DNA of 64,000 bases from Zelopaecilomyces penicillatus (lineage: Eukaryota > Ascomycota > Sordariomycetes > Hypocreales > Pseudodiploosporaceae): contig VCCP01000008.1 in assembly GCA_005765155.1 (NCBI GenBank), positions 620,001 to 684,000 on the forward strand, read 5' to 3'. The position numbers and the translations under genes were made by a program. The notes below the pieces were generated by a model that did no database searches, was not told the DNA's origin, and saw nothing but the letters and a program-made list of their open reading frames with translations. The stretch's first letter is position 1; every line of letters starts with the position of its first letter. Shown one piece after another: positions 36,310 to 47,800 of this stretch.

Positions 36310-37948
36310 TCACAACACTGGGCCTTCCCATGTCTCTCTGCGCAACCGTACATACCATGCGCGCTTATGGGGGAATGAGATCTGCCGTTCCCGACCAAAC
36401 CCAGTGGCCTCCAGGTGGCGCAGCATCCTATTTTCCATGTTAACATCTCGCCAGTCTGCGGGATCGGGTAAGTTTGTATTACCTTGCATTGTCAACTCTA
36501 GGCTCCAGACAGATATTCATCGTGCGAAAATCCGCCATAAGACACCAATGGACGAGGCTCGTCATCCATAGTGGAACGCGTCCTCTGGCCCACTCTTCTC
36601 CGACCAGTACGTGCAGCCCTCGATCCCAATCATCGGCTCCATTTGCAAGATGCTGGCCGAGCAAGTCTTCTTTCACCCAGTAGATTTCAAAGTAACCGAA
36701 AGGCACGCCATCCCACATGCCAATGGCAGGGAACGAGTGTCGCATACAGAGGGCATTCTCAAGAAAATCAGGCTTGTACTCGCCCCAGAACTCGCTTACT
36801 CGCGGATTGGCCAACCAATTCTTCAATAGGGAGTCATCACTTAACATTGTCAATTCGGTGTGTTCTGGCGGCTTCGGGCCGATCGGGCCTTGAAATGGGA
36901 CAGGCTTAGAGGACGATGAGGCAACTCGGAAGGACAGGTACTGGCCAACACTGGGAATAAACCTTGCATAAAAGATCTCGCCCATTCTGTGCGGTTTGGG
37001 TCTACGGGGATGGCGAACACCACTGGTAAAGGTGTACTGTAAGGGCGGCGGAGGGTAGTAGGTTGGAAGATGCGACTTTGAAAAGAACGGCCCCGAAGGT
37101 AAAGAAGAGCCCGGCATCATGGTGGGTGGCAGAGTTGCACCTGAGAAATCGCTGTCAAAACGTGCGATCGATGAATGGGGTGAATGTGTCCGATAAAATG
37201 GCGATGCGTCCCCTCGTACCGGCGAAGTTGATCGGCTGCCAGCCGGGGACCCGGGGAATGAAGACAATGGCCGACTAGGCTGTGGCGTGAAGAGAAATAG
37301 GTGGCCTGGTATTTGCCAAAACATTGGTTGCGAAACAAACATGTTGGCCCAGCCCTCACCACTGTCGTCAAGAGTCATACCCACGGCAGTGTCTTCAGCT
37401 GCAATGAGACCCATTCTCTCTAGCTTCGGAATGAGGTTTCGGCCCCTTAGCACCCCATCTCTCTTAATGTAGATTTTCCATTCGCCACTAGGTTTGGCGC
37501 GGTCGGGTGTGTTTTTGGAAGCATCGGTATGCAGCATTGCGCTAGGCTCGGTCTGGTGGAAATACCAATAGAGCGTAACCCACATCATCATAGCTATCTG
37601 TCGTGTTGGACTGACTGCAGGCTTAAAGTCACTATTGGCGGGGTTGGAAACGGAGGAGATGAAGAGAGTGTCGTTTCGCAAAGTTGGTTTAACGAATCCG
37701 CGCACCCTCCTTCTCGGCAATCGCAGCCTGTCATCGCTCCTTTCATTGGATGTTGTCTCCTCCAGTTGACCTACGACATCGTCAAAAGGCGCCTCAATCT
37801 CCTCCTCGGTATGTAAAACCGTGGTCCAGCCTATCGGGATGGCATTGTGGTGGGTGGTGAGTGTGTGGCTCTTGAAACCAACGCCGGCGAAAACAGGCGT
37901 CACAGTAAATAACTGACCGTCCGGTAGATACAATAACTGAGGGGCCAT
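36310..37948 (-). CDS. Siderophore N-acyltransferase, SidF/SidL type
   Basis: Two exons: complement(join(36310..36427, 36483..37948)), 527 aa from ATG 37948 (MAPQLLYLPDGQLFTVTPV). The C-terminal GNAT-like part carries the signature NPRVSEFWGE, GMWDGVPFGYFEIYWVKED, DWDRGLHVLVGEE, SLVHW and LEPRVDNAR. After a 55-nt intron it ends RHLEATGFGRERQISFPHKRAW. This family (IucB/RhbD-like) acylates N5-hydroxyornithine from acyl-CoA. SidF transfers anhydromevalonyl groups for fusarinine and triacetylfusarinine; SidL makes N5-acetyl-hydroxyornithine for ferricrocin. I cannot decide between them. A Pro/Ser-rich low-complexity insert of about 80 residues (around 235-315) lengthens it compared with the roughly 460 aa I recall for SidF. 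The end PVL is not a canonical peroxisomal signal. No siderophore NRPS is adjacent. Confidence 0.85.
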
Positions 37949-39461
37949 GATGGATACCACACAGATAGTCACGGCCGTAAAGACGGATCGAGTCGTTGGC
38001 GAACCACGATATGAGCGTGTCTAAATTATGGTCTAATATTCGGAATGACGGTTGAAGGCGGGGGCGGGGTTGAAGCTGCGGCTATCGGCTCGGCCCGACA
38101 GCTCTCTGTTGGGGGAGCTCAGTGTTACTCGGACCTCGACGGGATACGTCGGGTCAAATTGGACAACGGTCTTTGGCAGATTTCTCAAAAGCCCATATGT
38201 CGTCTTTCGGGTCCGCGAGTTCTGGGACCAGCTCTGTGGAGTCTCAAATCCAAAAGACATGTGGTTGGAAGGAAGCTCGGGATGGCAGAGCAGAGCTGAC
38301 TGAGGTGGGGTGACGCGACGCGATTGTTTCCACGTTGGAAGTCTAGCTGACGCCTGGAAGCCAGTGTCAGCACTTATGTCTAGAAATACAGCAGCCAGGG
38401 ACTATTTGGGGCTGCTTGCATTGTCATCATCTTTGTTATTCTCGCGCCTGTCCTGCGGGCTCAGTCAAGAGGGTTGGAGACTCTGGGCCCATCTCCACAT
38501 AAGGACGAGTGGATGTCGTCATCGTGCACATTCCGCTAGTCATTATAAACTGCGGAGTTCAATGCGTGATTGATGATGTAAACCCAGCGGCATCAACGCT
38601 TTGCGGTAATACTCTGTGCGGATTCATATTTTGTAGTGAGGAAGAAGTTTGTTTGTGCGCTTGAGTGCACTTCTCTCGGGAAGGAATGAAGGGAAGAAAG
38701 GTGCCATTTTTGCCTCAGGCTTCTGGGCGCTCGATTCCTACGGCGACGGACCGGTGTGAACAGTGCGTGCAAGTCACAGCCAAATTCGACGTGCGCGGCC
38801 TGTTATTAAGCGGAAAAGCCGATTGCCATGAAGTTCGGGATGGTAGGTGGCATCCAAACCTTGCCACTTCATGAGGACAGTGACTGGCAAAGCTTCGCAT
38901 CGCACACGCATTCCAGCGTGCATAGAGGAGAGTTACAGCGCACCGATATTCTCTGTCGGAAGCATCAGCCACGGATTGTCTTCACTTGTTTTTGCTACCA
39001 TTTTTCACAATTATTGTTAACAATACAGAGAACTCTCGTCGAGAATTCAGATGTCACGGATCGTGGAGATTTACCTTGCAAATAGCAAAATAATACCTCT
39101 TGGATAGAAACATCTACTTTTCTTTTATTCTTTCCCTTTTCTCGACGACTCGCTGCAACCATGACACTCACGATCCGGAGGCTGTGCACTTGCGGCTCGA
39201 TGCCGGCCGCCGACCAACACCATGAATCATTAAAGAGCTGTGAGTCAAATCAGCGATTTTCGGAGTGTTGAGACAGTCATAAAGCACAGCTCAGATTTTC
39301 TGTGCCTGCTTATCGGTCGTTTGGTAGCTCCACTTGCCAATAACTTGTCTTGCATTGCGGTTCTTTTATCTAGCAAATCCATCGTTCCTCATTACATCAA
39401 AGCTCGCGCGACAACATACTCGCCATCTAACTGGATGAAGCTCTATTCTTCTTCGTCGCAA
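37949..39461. other. Divergent promoter region
   Basis: About 1.5 kb between the acyltransferase (-) and the 2EXR gene (+), so it holds both promoters. No open frame above 87 codons has a family signal. Iron-responsive GATA-type sites might be expected here if the acyltransferase is iron-regulated, but I did not find a clustered set. Confidence 0.4.
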
Positions 39462-40058
39462 ATGGCCTCCTTTCACCCCTTTCCACGGCTCCCTTTTGAG
39501 CTTCGCGCTCAGATTTGGGCGATGACTATGGAGTCTCGCATTGTGGATATTCAGCATACCAACAACAGCCTACATGCGCATATTCGACCGATATATTCAC
39601 CAACGCCGGTAGCACCGATTATGCATACCTCGCACGAGCCGCGCAGTTTGGGACTCTACCAGAAAACATTTCTGAACGGGCCCGAGCCGCGGTACATATG
39701 GATGAATTTTATGATGGATATCGTTTCTATCGGGACTAGAAATTGTAAATGCATAAAGTCAGAGCGACTAAACATTCGAAAGCTCAGGGTTGAGGTTAAT
39801 AATTGGCTTTGGACATTTGATTTTGAGTCGGATCGCATCAAACAGTTTCCTCTATGTGAAGAGCTTCAGATTGTTTGCTATGCTAGCTATATAGACTTTG
39901 TGGTGCTACAGAACTGGGGAGAACTTTATGGTCTTCTCCCGCGGGAAAGCATCACCTTTGTCGATAAGGTTTCGGGGGAATCATTAGAGGGCGATGAGCT
40001 GAATACGATGTGGGATCATATTTTTTATGACTGGAAGAGGGCTCAGAAAGATGCCTAA
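39462..40058 (+). CDS. 2EXR domain-containing protein
   Basis: A single exon of 198 aa. I chose the ATG at 39462 because MASFHPFPRLPFELRAQIW begins exactly at the conserved 2EXR opening. The frame is open further upstream to 39240, but those residues look non-coding. The F-box-like hallmark is FPRLPFELRAQIWAMTM followed by SRIVDI. The rest (WLWTFDFESDRIKQF, CEELQIVC) fits the ordinary C-terminal layout of this large fungal family. 2EXR proteins are common in ascomycetes and poorly characterised; a protein-interaction role is assumed from similarity to F-box proteins. Confidence 0.8.
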   Translation: MASFHPFPRLPFELRAQIWAMTMESRIVDIQHTNNSLHAHIRPIYSPTPVAPIMHTSHEPRSLGLYQKTFLNGPEPRYIWMNFMMDIVSIGTRNCKCIKSERLNIRKLRVEVNNWLWTFDFESDRIKQFPLCEELQIVCYASYIDFVVLQNWGELYGLLPRESITFVDKVSGESLEGDELNTMWDHIFYDWKRAQKDA

Positions 40059-41972
40059 TGTCTTTCTTCCAGCCTGGGATAACGAAAGCTATGACTACTA
40101 CTGCTCCAAGGCTATTGGAAGAAATTGACAGCAGTTGAGTAATAATGAGTCTCTTAACGAGAGATTTGAAAACTTCTGGTGTGCTAGAAATTGTTTGCAA
40201 TGACTCGGTAGTAGGAGTGCAAGGTAGGACCCTATGAATTTTACTTCAAATCTAGTGGATTTTGCCAGGAATTCTACAGACACGTGAGGGTCGAAGTAAG
40301 ATGGCACAGTGAGAATGCTCTTGTTAGTATTTTGCTCAGCCGTGCGCAGGCATATAGCGTCAACATGTGTACGACGCCGTCATTGCTTGTGTACGAAAAT
40401 GGCGGGACAATGAAGGAAATTAACAGTCTACCACTAGACGGCAACATGCCATGCCATGTATCTTTCTATTCTTTTTCTTTTGACCATACGCTTGTTTGCT
40501 GGGCGCAAAAAATGGTTGGTCGGCACCTAAGGGCAGGAAGTGCAGGGTACGTGAGTTAAAACACTTGGTGTTGGGAATGCTCGTATTAACTTGCATATCA
40601 ACTGCTTAAATTGTGCACTGGGCAACGTTTCTGACATGTGCGCTTCATTGTCATCACACAGTGGAGCATATCTGAAATAAAGCGACGCCGACAGCCTCCC
40701 TGACGTTTTTAACTTTATAAGTGTGACCATCGGCGCGCTCCGCAGGCCGAAATACCAGTGCACGTCAGAAGACTCCGTACTACGTATCACAACACTCGAG
40801 TATGCCAGTGCGTGCGACATTCCGACTGTCTCCATGTCAGTGCACATCGGCGGCAGAGGTTCGTTGAAGATTGGATCGGTCTTATTATGATCGGGACGGA
40901 GTAGTAATTAGGGTGTCGGCGCTTGATCTAATTCCCGATGCCATTACGAGGCCACGCAATTTGACATGCTGGCGCCGTGGCGCCGTGGCGCCGTGTGTTG
41001 TTTATCATGCAGGAGAGAAGGGGTGGGCGGTCCACCGAGTACGTATATAACGTGACGAGGTACGGAAATGACTCGATGCTTCGGCATGAGCGAAGAGGAC
41101 GCATTATTGATTTCGCCTAGGCACGCATATGTAATCAGTGTTCAATACGAAGAAAAACAAACGGCCAACCAACCAAACAAGCAAAACGCGAAAAGGGGTC
41201 ATACCTAGTCAGCCCTCGTCTTGCCATCCGAAATGGGCAAATCTCGTGCCTCACGGTCCTGGGCGATCTGCAAACTCTTTCTCAGCCAACTCATCAAAGC
41301 TGCTCTCTAGGACCCCGTCGTTCGTGTTTGCGTCCCTGCCCTGCTTCTCTCCTCCTCCACCAAGACTCTGGAGGAGCTTTTATTAGCATCCTCCCCTTGG
41401 CCCTAGTCCCCTGCGATCCACTGCCAGATCAAGGCAACTGGTGTTCAGAGCCCGTCATCTAGCCCCTATCAGGACTAGCCAGCGAGCCCTTTGCGTGGCA
41501 GTGCAACCCCCCCTGTTTCAGACGGAAACTTGGAAGTGTAGATTCAGTGGCTGGCGGAGCCGCCAGGGGGAAAGTCCCGTACCTGCATGATGTAGTAGCG
41601 CCCGCACGTGATCAGACATGTGGTTGGCAGCGCTCCACCACTAAACCTCCTTAACACCAGCAGTTGCACCTTCTGGATTGCGTTATTGTTCCTTCCTTTC
41701 CTCCTCGTACCATCCAGGCGGTTTGCCCTACCCGTGTCCTTCCCTTTTTATTTCAATTCGTTCCCACTAATACCCGACAATCGCGCTTCAACTACGTCAC
41801 TCGCTGCACGCATTGCACACTTTGCCGCATCTCCGGCCTCACCCGCGATATCACATTCATTGACGATTGATCGGCTACTTTTGTTACACAATAAAAACAT
41901 TTTGTTTTTGAGCAGACAAACGCTACTTTAGATTGTGTCTACTTTCAGGCTTTTTCTGCCGATTTTTCCACT
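40059..41972. other. Intergenic and long leader of the GH17 gene
   Basis: About 1.9 kb without a supported gene. The GGCGCCGT octamer occurs three times in tandem at 40971-40994. A TATATAA sequence lies at 41044-41050. From about 41640 to 41900 the plus strand is rich in C and T, as in long fungal 5' leaders, before the GH17 start. Frames of 107-121 codons there look like leader artefacts. Confidence 0.45.
40971..40994. repeat. Tandem GGCGCCGT x3
   Basis: Three perfect copies of an 8-bp unit that contains the palindrome GGCGCC. It lies about 1 kb upstream of the GH17 start and 50 bp before a TATATAA sequence. Confidence 0.8.
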
Positions 41973-43196
41973 ATGCATCTGTCTTCCACCATTGCCGCCG
42001 GCGCGGCGCTTGTCTCCGGAGCCTCCGCGACCAACTGGCTCGGCTTCAACTCTGGAGCTACTCTGGCCGACCGCTCTGCCAAGTTCAAGTCTGATTTCGC
42101 TGCTGAGTTCAAGACTGCTCAGGCTCTGTCCGGCGCTCCCGGAAAATTCAATGCCGTCCGACTCTACACCAACATCCAGGCCTACTCCCAGGATGACCCC
42201 ATCGAGGCATTCGAAGCCGCCATTGACACCAAGACTCACATTCTGCTTGGTGCATGGGCTTCTGGCACCGACAACATCGACAAGGAGCTCACTGCCTTGA
42301 CGAAGGCCATTGAAAAACACGGTGAAAAGTTCACCGACCTCGTCATCGGCATGTCCGTCGGCAGCGAGGACTTGTACCGAAACTCGGAGATGGGCGTTAA
42401 GAACAAGGGCGGCATTGGCAATTCCGCAGACGCTATTGTTAGCTTTATTAGCGACTATCGAAAGGCAGTCGCGAAGACACCTCTTGCCAAGCTCCCCGTC
42501 GGCCACGTCGACACTTGGGATGCGTGGACAAACGGCACCAACTCCAAGGTTATTGATGCCGTCGACTTCATTGGAGTTGATGAATACCCATTCTATGAAG
42601 CGTCATCAAAAGAAGAGGGCAGGAACGTCATTACGAACAGTGGCATCTTGTTTGATCAGGCATACGATGCCGTGATCGGTGCGTCAAAGGGGAAGCCGGT
42701 TTGGGTGACTGAGACGGGGTGGCCGGTGTCTGGACCCGATTGGGAGGAGGCAGAACCCAGCGTAAAGAACGCTAAATACTTCTGGAACGAGGTTGGATGC
42801 CGCAGACTGTTTAACAAGACCCCTACGTTCTGGTATAACTTGCGCGACTCCAATCCCGACAACAAGGTCAAATTCGCCATCACCGAAAACTTGAAGACTA
42901 CCCCACTTTTCGATCTCTCGTGCCCTACCAAGTTCGAGACACCTGAAAAGTCCAAGTCTTCCTCTTCTTCTCCTTCTGGAACCGCCAGCTCGTCTGATGG
43001 ATCTAGCACCAAGACCGACAATGTTTCCCCTACTTCGTCTTCCGGTTCCGGTTCCGGATCTGATTCCGGATCTGTCACAACAACTGGTGGCTCGGCTACC
43101 AAGACACCCGGTAGCGATAGTGGTGTCGCGTCTGTCAAAACGGGTGTTGTGTATATTGGCATGACTTTGATTGCTGGACTTTGGATGCTCCTCTAA
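41973..43196 (+). CDS. eglC: GPI-anchored GH17 endo-1,3-beta-glucanase
   Basis: A single exon of 407 aa. A signal peptide (MHLSSTIAAGAALVSGASA) is followed directly by TNWLGFNSGATL, the usual mature start of fungal GH17 EglC-type enzymes. The proton donor Glu132 lies in MSVGSEDLYR and the nucleophile Glu248 in VWVTETGWPVSG. VRLYTNIQA and ILLGAWASGTD are further family blocks. After about residue 320 comes a Ser/Thr/Gly-rich stretch, then a hydrophobic C-terminus (VVYIGMTLIAGLWMLL) typical of a GPI-anchor signal. The enzyme should hydrolyse or remodel beta-1,3-glucan in the cell wall. The family is conserved in ascomycetes, so I treat it as a housekeeping flank of the NRPS. Confidence 0.93.
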   Translation: MHLSSTIAAGAALVSGASATNWLGFNSGATLADRSAKFKSDFAAEFKTAQALSGAPGKFNAVRLYTNIQAYSQDDPIEAFEAAIDTKTHILLGAWASGTDNIDKELTALTKAIEKHGEKFTDLVIGMSVGSEDLYRNSEMGVKNKGGIGNSADAIVSFISDYRKAVAKTPLAKLPVGHVDTWDAWTNGTNSKVIDAVDFIGVDEYPFYEASSKEEGRNVITNSGILFDQAYDAVIGASKGKPVWVTETGWPVSGPDWEEAEPSVKNAKYFWNEVGCRRLFNKTPTFWYNLRDSNPDNKVKFAITENLKTTPLFDLSCPTKFETPEKSKSSSSSPSGTASSSDGSSTKTDNVSPTSSSGSGSGSDSGSVTTTGGSATKTPGSDSGVASVKTGVVYIGMTLIAGLWMLL

Positions 43197-44813
43197 ATGG
43201 AAAGTGGCGGTGCCTGGAATAGAACATTCTTGATACATCTATAGCAATGCTTTGGAATGTAAACATGACCACATTGTCCTAAGTGGCAAGGGCCGCGGCC
43301 CTTGAAATAGATGTTGCTCTGCTGATTCACATATTATGCATAATAGACTTGCTTGTAGTCAATTTTGACACTGTAGATTAATTACTCAACCACACTACGT
43401 TTTGCCTCAATTTTCCGAAACTCTTGTGGGCATGTGCTCAGCCTTGCTCATCATTATATCAGCTATGTCCCAACCACCACTTTACTATACTCATTCTGAT
43501 GAGGAGAATACGTGCAGTCTGAGCAGTACGAGGCATACCGAAAGTTGAACCAAGAGTGTCCCCAAGCGTCGCAAAGCAGCTAAAACTTATAGCCACACCT
43601 AAACCTTAGGGTTTGTTGTGGTTGAACAGTACGCTTGGGAAACACACACGCACACACACAAGGGCCGTACGTGAAGTGATGTGGTAAGGCTGTGGACATA
43701 GAGTTTGAGTTTCACAACCTTTTTCGATTCAGCTAACCTTGTCGCTCACATGAGTTTTATACGCGCCCTTCATAACCATCGATTGGATTCATGTATCAAT
43801 CAGATTATACAACAAGCACACAAACTATAGAGTCAAAGGCTAACTTTCTGGCATTGGCTTCTCAAGTTGTGTGAAAATAGGAGTAATGTGCAATAGCAAA
43901 AACACTTAACGTGCAAATAGCAATGCTCTTTATTATTATTTAGTAGAAACTTATAAACGTGAACTGGTGATGTACAATGGGAGACAAACAATTCTAAGTC
44001 AGCGCCAATCATATAACGCATTGGAGTAGCTCGGACTTGCTTGTCTGGACTGTACTTATTATGTCTATTTTAGTATATCGCCCTGCCTACGTTAATTATG
44101 CAACTGATCAAAAGAATTTAACTTTAGTTTATACTTGCACCTCGTATCGATCCGGTCAGCCTATGGTTGATTCTTCATTTTATTGTAACATCTTATATTT
44201 ATAAAACCCCATGCGTTTCACTATTCTATTGTCAACTTCATTGGACTTTTCTAGCTGGTATTTCTCGCAGCTATATCACTGTAGTTCTGTATGTCCCTTT
44301 TCATACAGTTTAAATGGTAGGAAAACCGAAGACTATGGGGATAGTCATAATGAATCATCGCTGTTTATGACGTCTCTGAAGTGATCTGTACCCCTTGATG
44401 GTACAGCTGGGAAATTATGTAACTAGGAACGGCATTCTACTTGGATCGTTGTCTCTTGTTCAACCCGACTTGTAGCACCGCCATACCCTCGCACACAATT
44501 ACAACCAATTGAGCTAGGTACTTTGGTCGAATTGCAGGCCACTGTATGGCAATATTATAACAGTGCTAGCAATTCCTAATAATTGCCAATCATTGCTAGT
44601 AATTGCTAACATTGCCCGATAATATTATGCTAGAGTAATAGAACAGTATGTATACTCAGTGATAGAAGACTAGGCTATAAATAATATACGAATGGCAATG
44701 CTTGATAAAATATGTTGGTATTAAAAGAAAGAAACTATATATGCTGACTATGTACTAATTTAATATTGTGATTAAGAAATCCGAACTACTATAAAAACAG
44801 ACTTTGTTTAGTT
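43197..44813. other. AT-rich convergent 3' flank, cluster edge
   Basis: It separates the GH17 gene (+) from the NRPS (-), which converge here. No open frame above 62 codons occurs. A CA run sits near 43641-43660. At 44571-44615 the words AATTGC and CATTGC recur about five times at short spacing (AATTGCCAATC, AATTGCTAAC). No tailoring gene of a peptide cluster lies on this side. Confidence 0.5.
44571..44615. repeat. Imperfect AATTGC/CATTGC tandem words
   Basis: AATTGCCAATC, ATTGCTAGT, AATTGCTAAC and ATTGCCCG follow one another at 10-11 bp spacing, about 200 bp beyond the NRPS stop codon. The spacing suggests decayed tandem duplication; function unknown. Confidence 0.5.
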
Positions 44814-47800
44814 CTACTGGTGATAACGTCGAATTGTTTGCTCACACGAATCACCAGATGGACTCCTAACTGACGACCGGATAAATCCAATGCGAGACAG
44901 GTATCGCATATTGCTCTTGACTGCTTCTCTTACGCGATGACAAGTCTCCTCGTTGTTTGCCTCCGCAATTGTTGGATCTGGTGAGCCCAAGCCTCCCAAG
45001 AAACTCTGAACAGGCCAGAGCGGATGCTTGCTTCCCACACGGTTCATCGATTCCAAAGCATGCTTGATCCAGTCACTCCATGAAACGCCCACACATGGGG
45101 TGTCTAGCTCAGAGTTGACGACGGTCCAGAAATCCGCGGTAGAGAGGCCGGTTTGGATATGAGTGAATGCGTCAACAGGGTGTTTGGAGAAGATCTTGTC
45201 GAGAACGGTAGCCGCCACGGCGTTCACATCGCCAATAGTCACCCAATGATGATCAGGCTCGGTGGGATACATGTGAATCTCAGCAGCCGCAGCAACAATT
45301 CGCCACACAAAGTCATCAGTGTTGGCGACCGCGTTGTCTGCAGCTCCAATAATGCGGCCCGGTTTAACTGTGGAGAGGCGGTTCTGTGCCGGAGGAAGCT
45401 TGTTGATGATCTCATTCACGACGCTCTCTGCGACGAACTTGGTTTGCGAGTACCCTGTACTGGAGGCAAGAACCGTAGCTTGAGCAGCGAGATCCTCACG
45501 AGGATCTGTCGGAGCACCTCCTGAAACAAATACGAGTTTGGGGAATGCTGGCGATGACATGGCTGACTGGGCCAACGTCATCACCGAGTCAACATTGGCG
45601 GCCGCGAGTTTTTCATAATCGGCGTGCCAATTGACGACGGCGCCGTTGTGAACGAATGCCTCAATGTTTGCTGCTGATTGGGATCGGCCCTGCAAGCGAG
45701 ACCACTGTGTACTATCGAGTCCAAAGTGCGGTTTGGCCAAGTCGCCCAGCCAAATTTCAATCTTAGTTTCATATCCATCCTTCCACCATCCTGTAATCAA
45801 GGCAGTTCGTTTAATACGTTCCAGTCCTTCTTCCTCTGACTTTGCCCTTACCAGTGCAGCTACCCGACTGACCGACGATGACCCCATGATTTGTCTGAGG
45901 ATCTCTGTGCCAAGATAGCCTGTGCCTCCAGTGAGGAAAATGTTGGCTTGTGCAGGAAGGGAGCTCAAGGGGCGCTGGATCAGATCCTGTGGCTTCTGTA
46001 CCCATGATTTCGTAGTTATATCGCATATCTTGGCATATAGATCAATATCAAATTGATCCTCCTTAGGTGACCCGGCTTGCGCATCCTGGATGTACTGCGC
46101 GATTGAAGAAATTGTTGTACGCTTGCTGTTTAAGATGTGTTGTGCAAGAGATATATTAAACTTCTCACGAATGCACTTTGATAGCGTGACGATATGGATG
46201 GAGTCACCACCGATATGATAAAAGTTGTCAACTGCGCTAATAGACTCCTCTGCGAGACCTAGTATCGCAGACCATTGCGCGCGAAGCCACCTTTCAAGAT
46301 CTGTTGAGCAGTCGCGGAAGGGTAGAGCTTGGCTGATCGAGTAGGACTTTATTTCTTCTGAATTGAGCACATCTGTTTGGCTAATCAAGAGCTTTCTGTC
46401 GAGTTTTCCAGAGACGTTGTGCGGCATTCTATCCGTCGGGATAAAGTACTCTGGGATCATGTAGCTTGGCATTTCACCAGAGAGTCGGGCTACTAGATCG
46501 GAGAAGTATCCCCGACGATGTGCTGTATTTTCCAGAAGCTTGGGAGTGACGCCAGCATTCATCGATGTTTCCATGTCATGGAAGAGAACAAAGGCAGCGA
46601 TGGCGTCTCCAGCCGGTCGCTTGAGCACGTCCACAATGATTCGCTTGATTTCTGGGGATTGCATGATTCGGTGCTCAATCTCTGCTAGCTCAATGCGAAC
46701 GCCTCGTATTTTGACTTGGGTATCCTTCCGGCTGGCAAACTGAATAGTGCCATCAGCGTTATATGAACAGAGGTCACCGGACTTGTAGAAGCGACACCAA
46801 TTCTCTTCTTCACGGAAAGGCGCCCATTCAGGTAGCTCAAGCACTGATGCCGCTGCTGTCCGCACGGGATCGGCCAAATATTCTCGTAGCAGAGTAGGTC
46901 CCTGGATGACAACTTCTCCCAGAGTACCGGTAGGAGCAAGACGATGAGGGTTCTCGGGATCAACGATCCAGCAGAAACCACCGACAGGTCTGCCAATATT
47001 GAGAGGTGACTCCTCAATGAACTTCCATTCATGTAGGGTACTGAAACAACAAGTCTCTGCTGGACCCCATCCATTGATTAAACGGACCTCTCCGAACCAT
47101 ATGTCAAGTAGATCTCGAGGAACAGCTTCGCCAGCAAGTAGTAACAGTTCAAGACTAGGTATGTCGCTGGGCTCAAGGGTTCGGACAAATGAAGGAGTAA
47201 GGTAAGCCCAAGTTACGCTTTTCTCTTCCATAAATTCGGCAAGACCGTTGAGGCGGATCTCATCAGACGGAATGCAGATACACGCACCGGAGATCATCGG
47301 GCCAACAATCTCACCAATTGACAAGTCGAAAACAAACGCAGCAAATTGAAGCATCCGCACATCTGGTGTTAGACCAAGCCTCTGGGCAATGGCAGTCTGG
47401 CTAGTGCAAACAGATCCATGTTCCATAATCAGACCCTTTGGAGTGCCCGTCGAGCCGGACGTGAAGAGGACGTAGGCGGCGGTGCGTGGTGACACATACA
47501 AGTCTGGGCCCTCCAAGCTAGAAAAGGTCTCCACAAGCATGTTGTCCAATCCTGAAGCGACTTGAACCACATGATGAAGTATCTTGGAACACAATGCAGC
47601 GTTGGTGGGAGATGCGAGAGCTAGTGTGGCGCCGGTTTGACGAACAATTTGGCGTAACCGTTGTTCTGGATGAGAAGGCTCAAGCGGAACCCAGGCTGCT
47701 CCAGCTTTGTTAATGGCCAGAATGGCAACAAAGTACCATGCTGACTTTTCGAAGCAGACATGAACCAAGTCATCAGTTTGAACCTCATATTGTTCTACGA

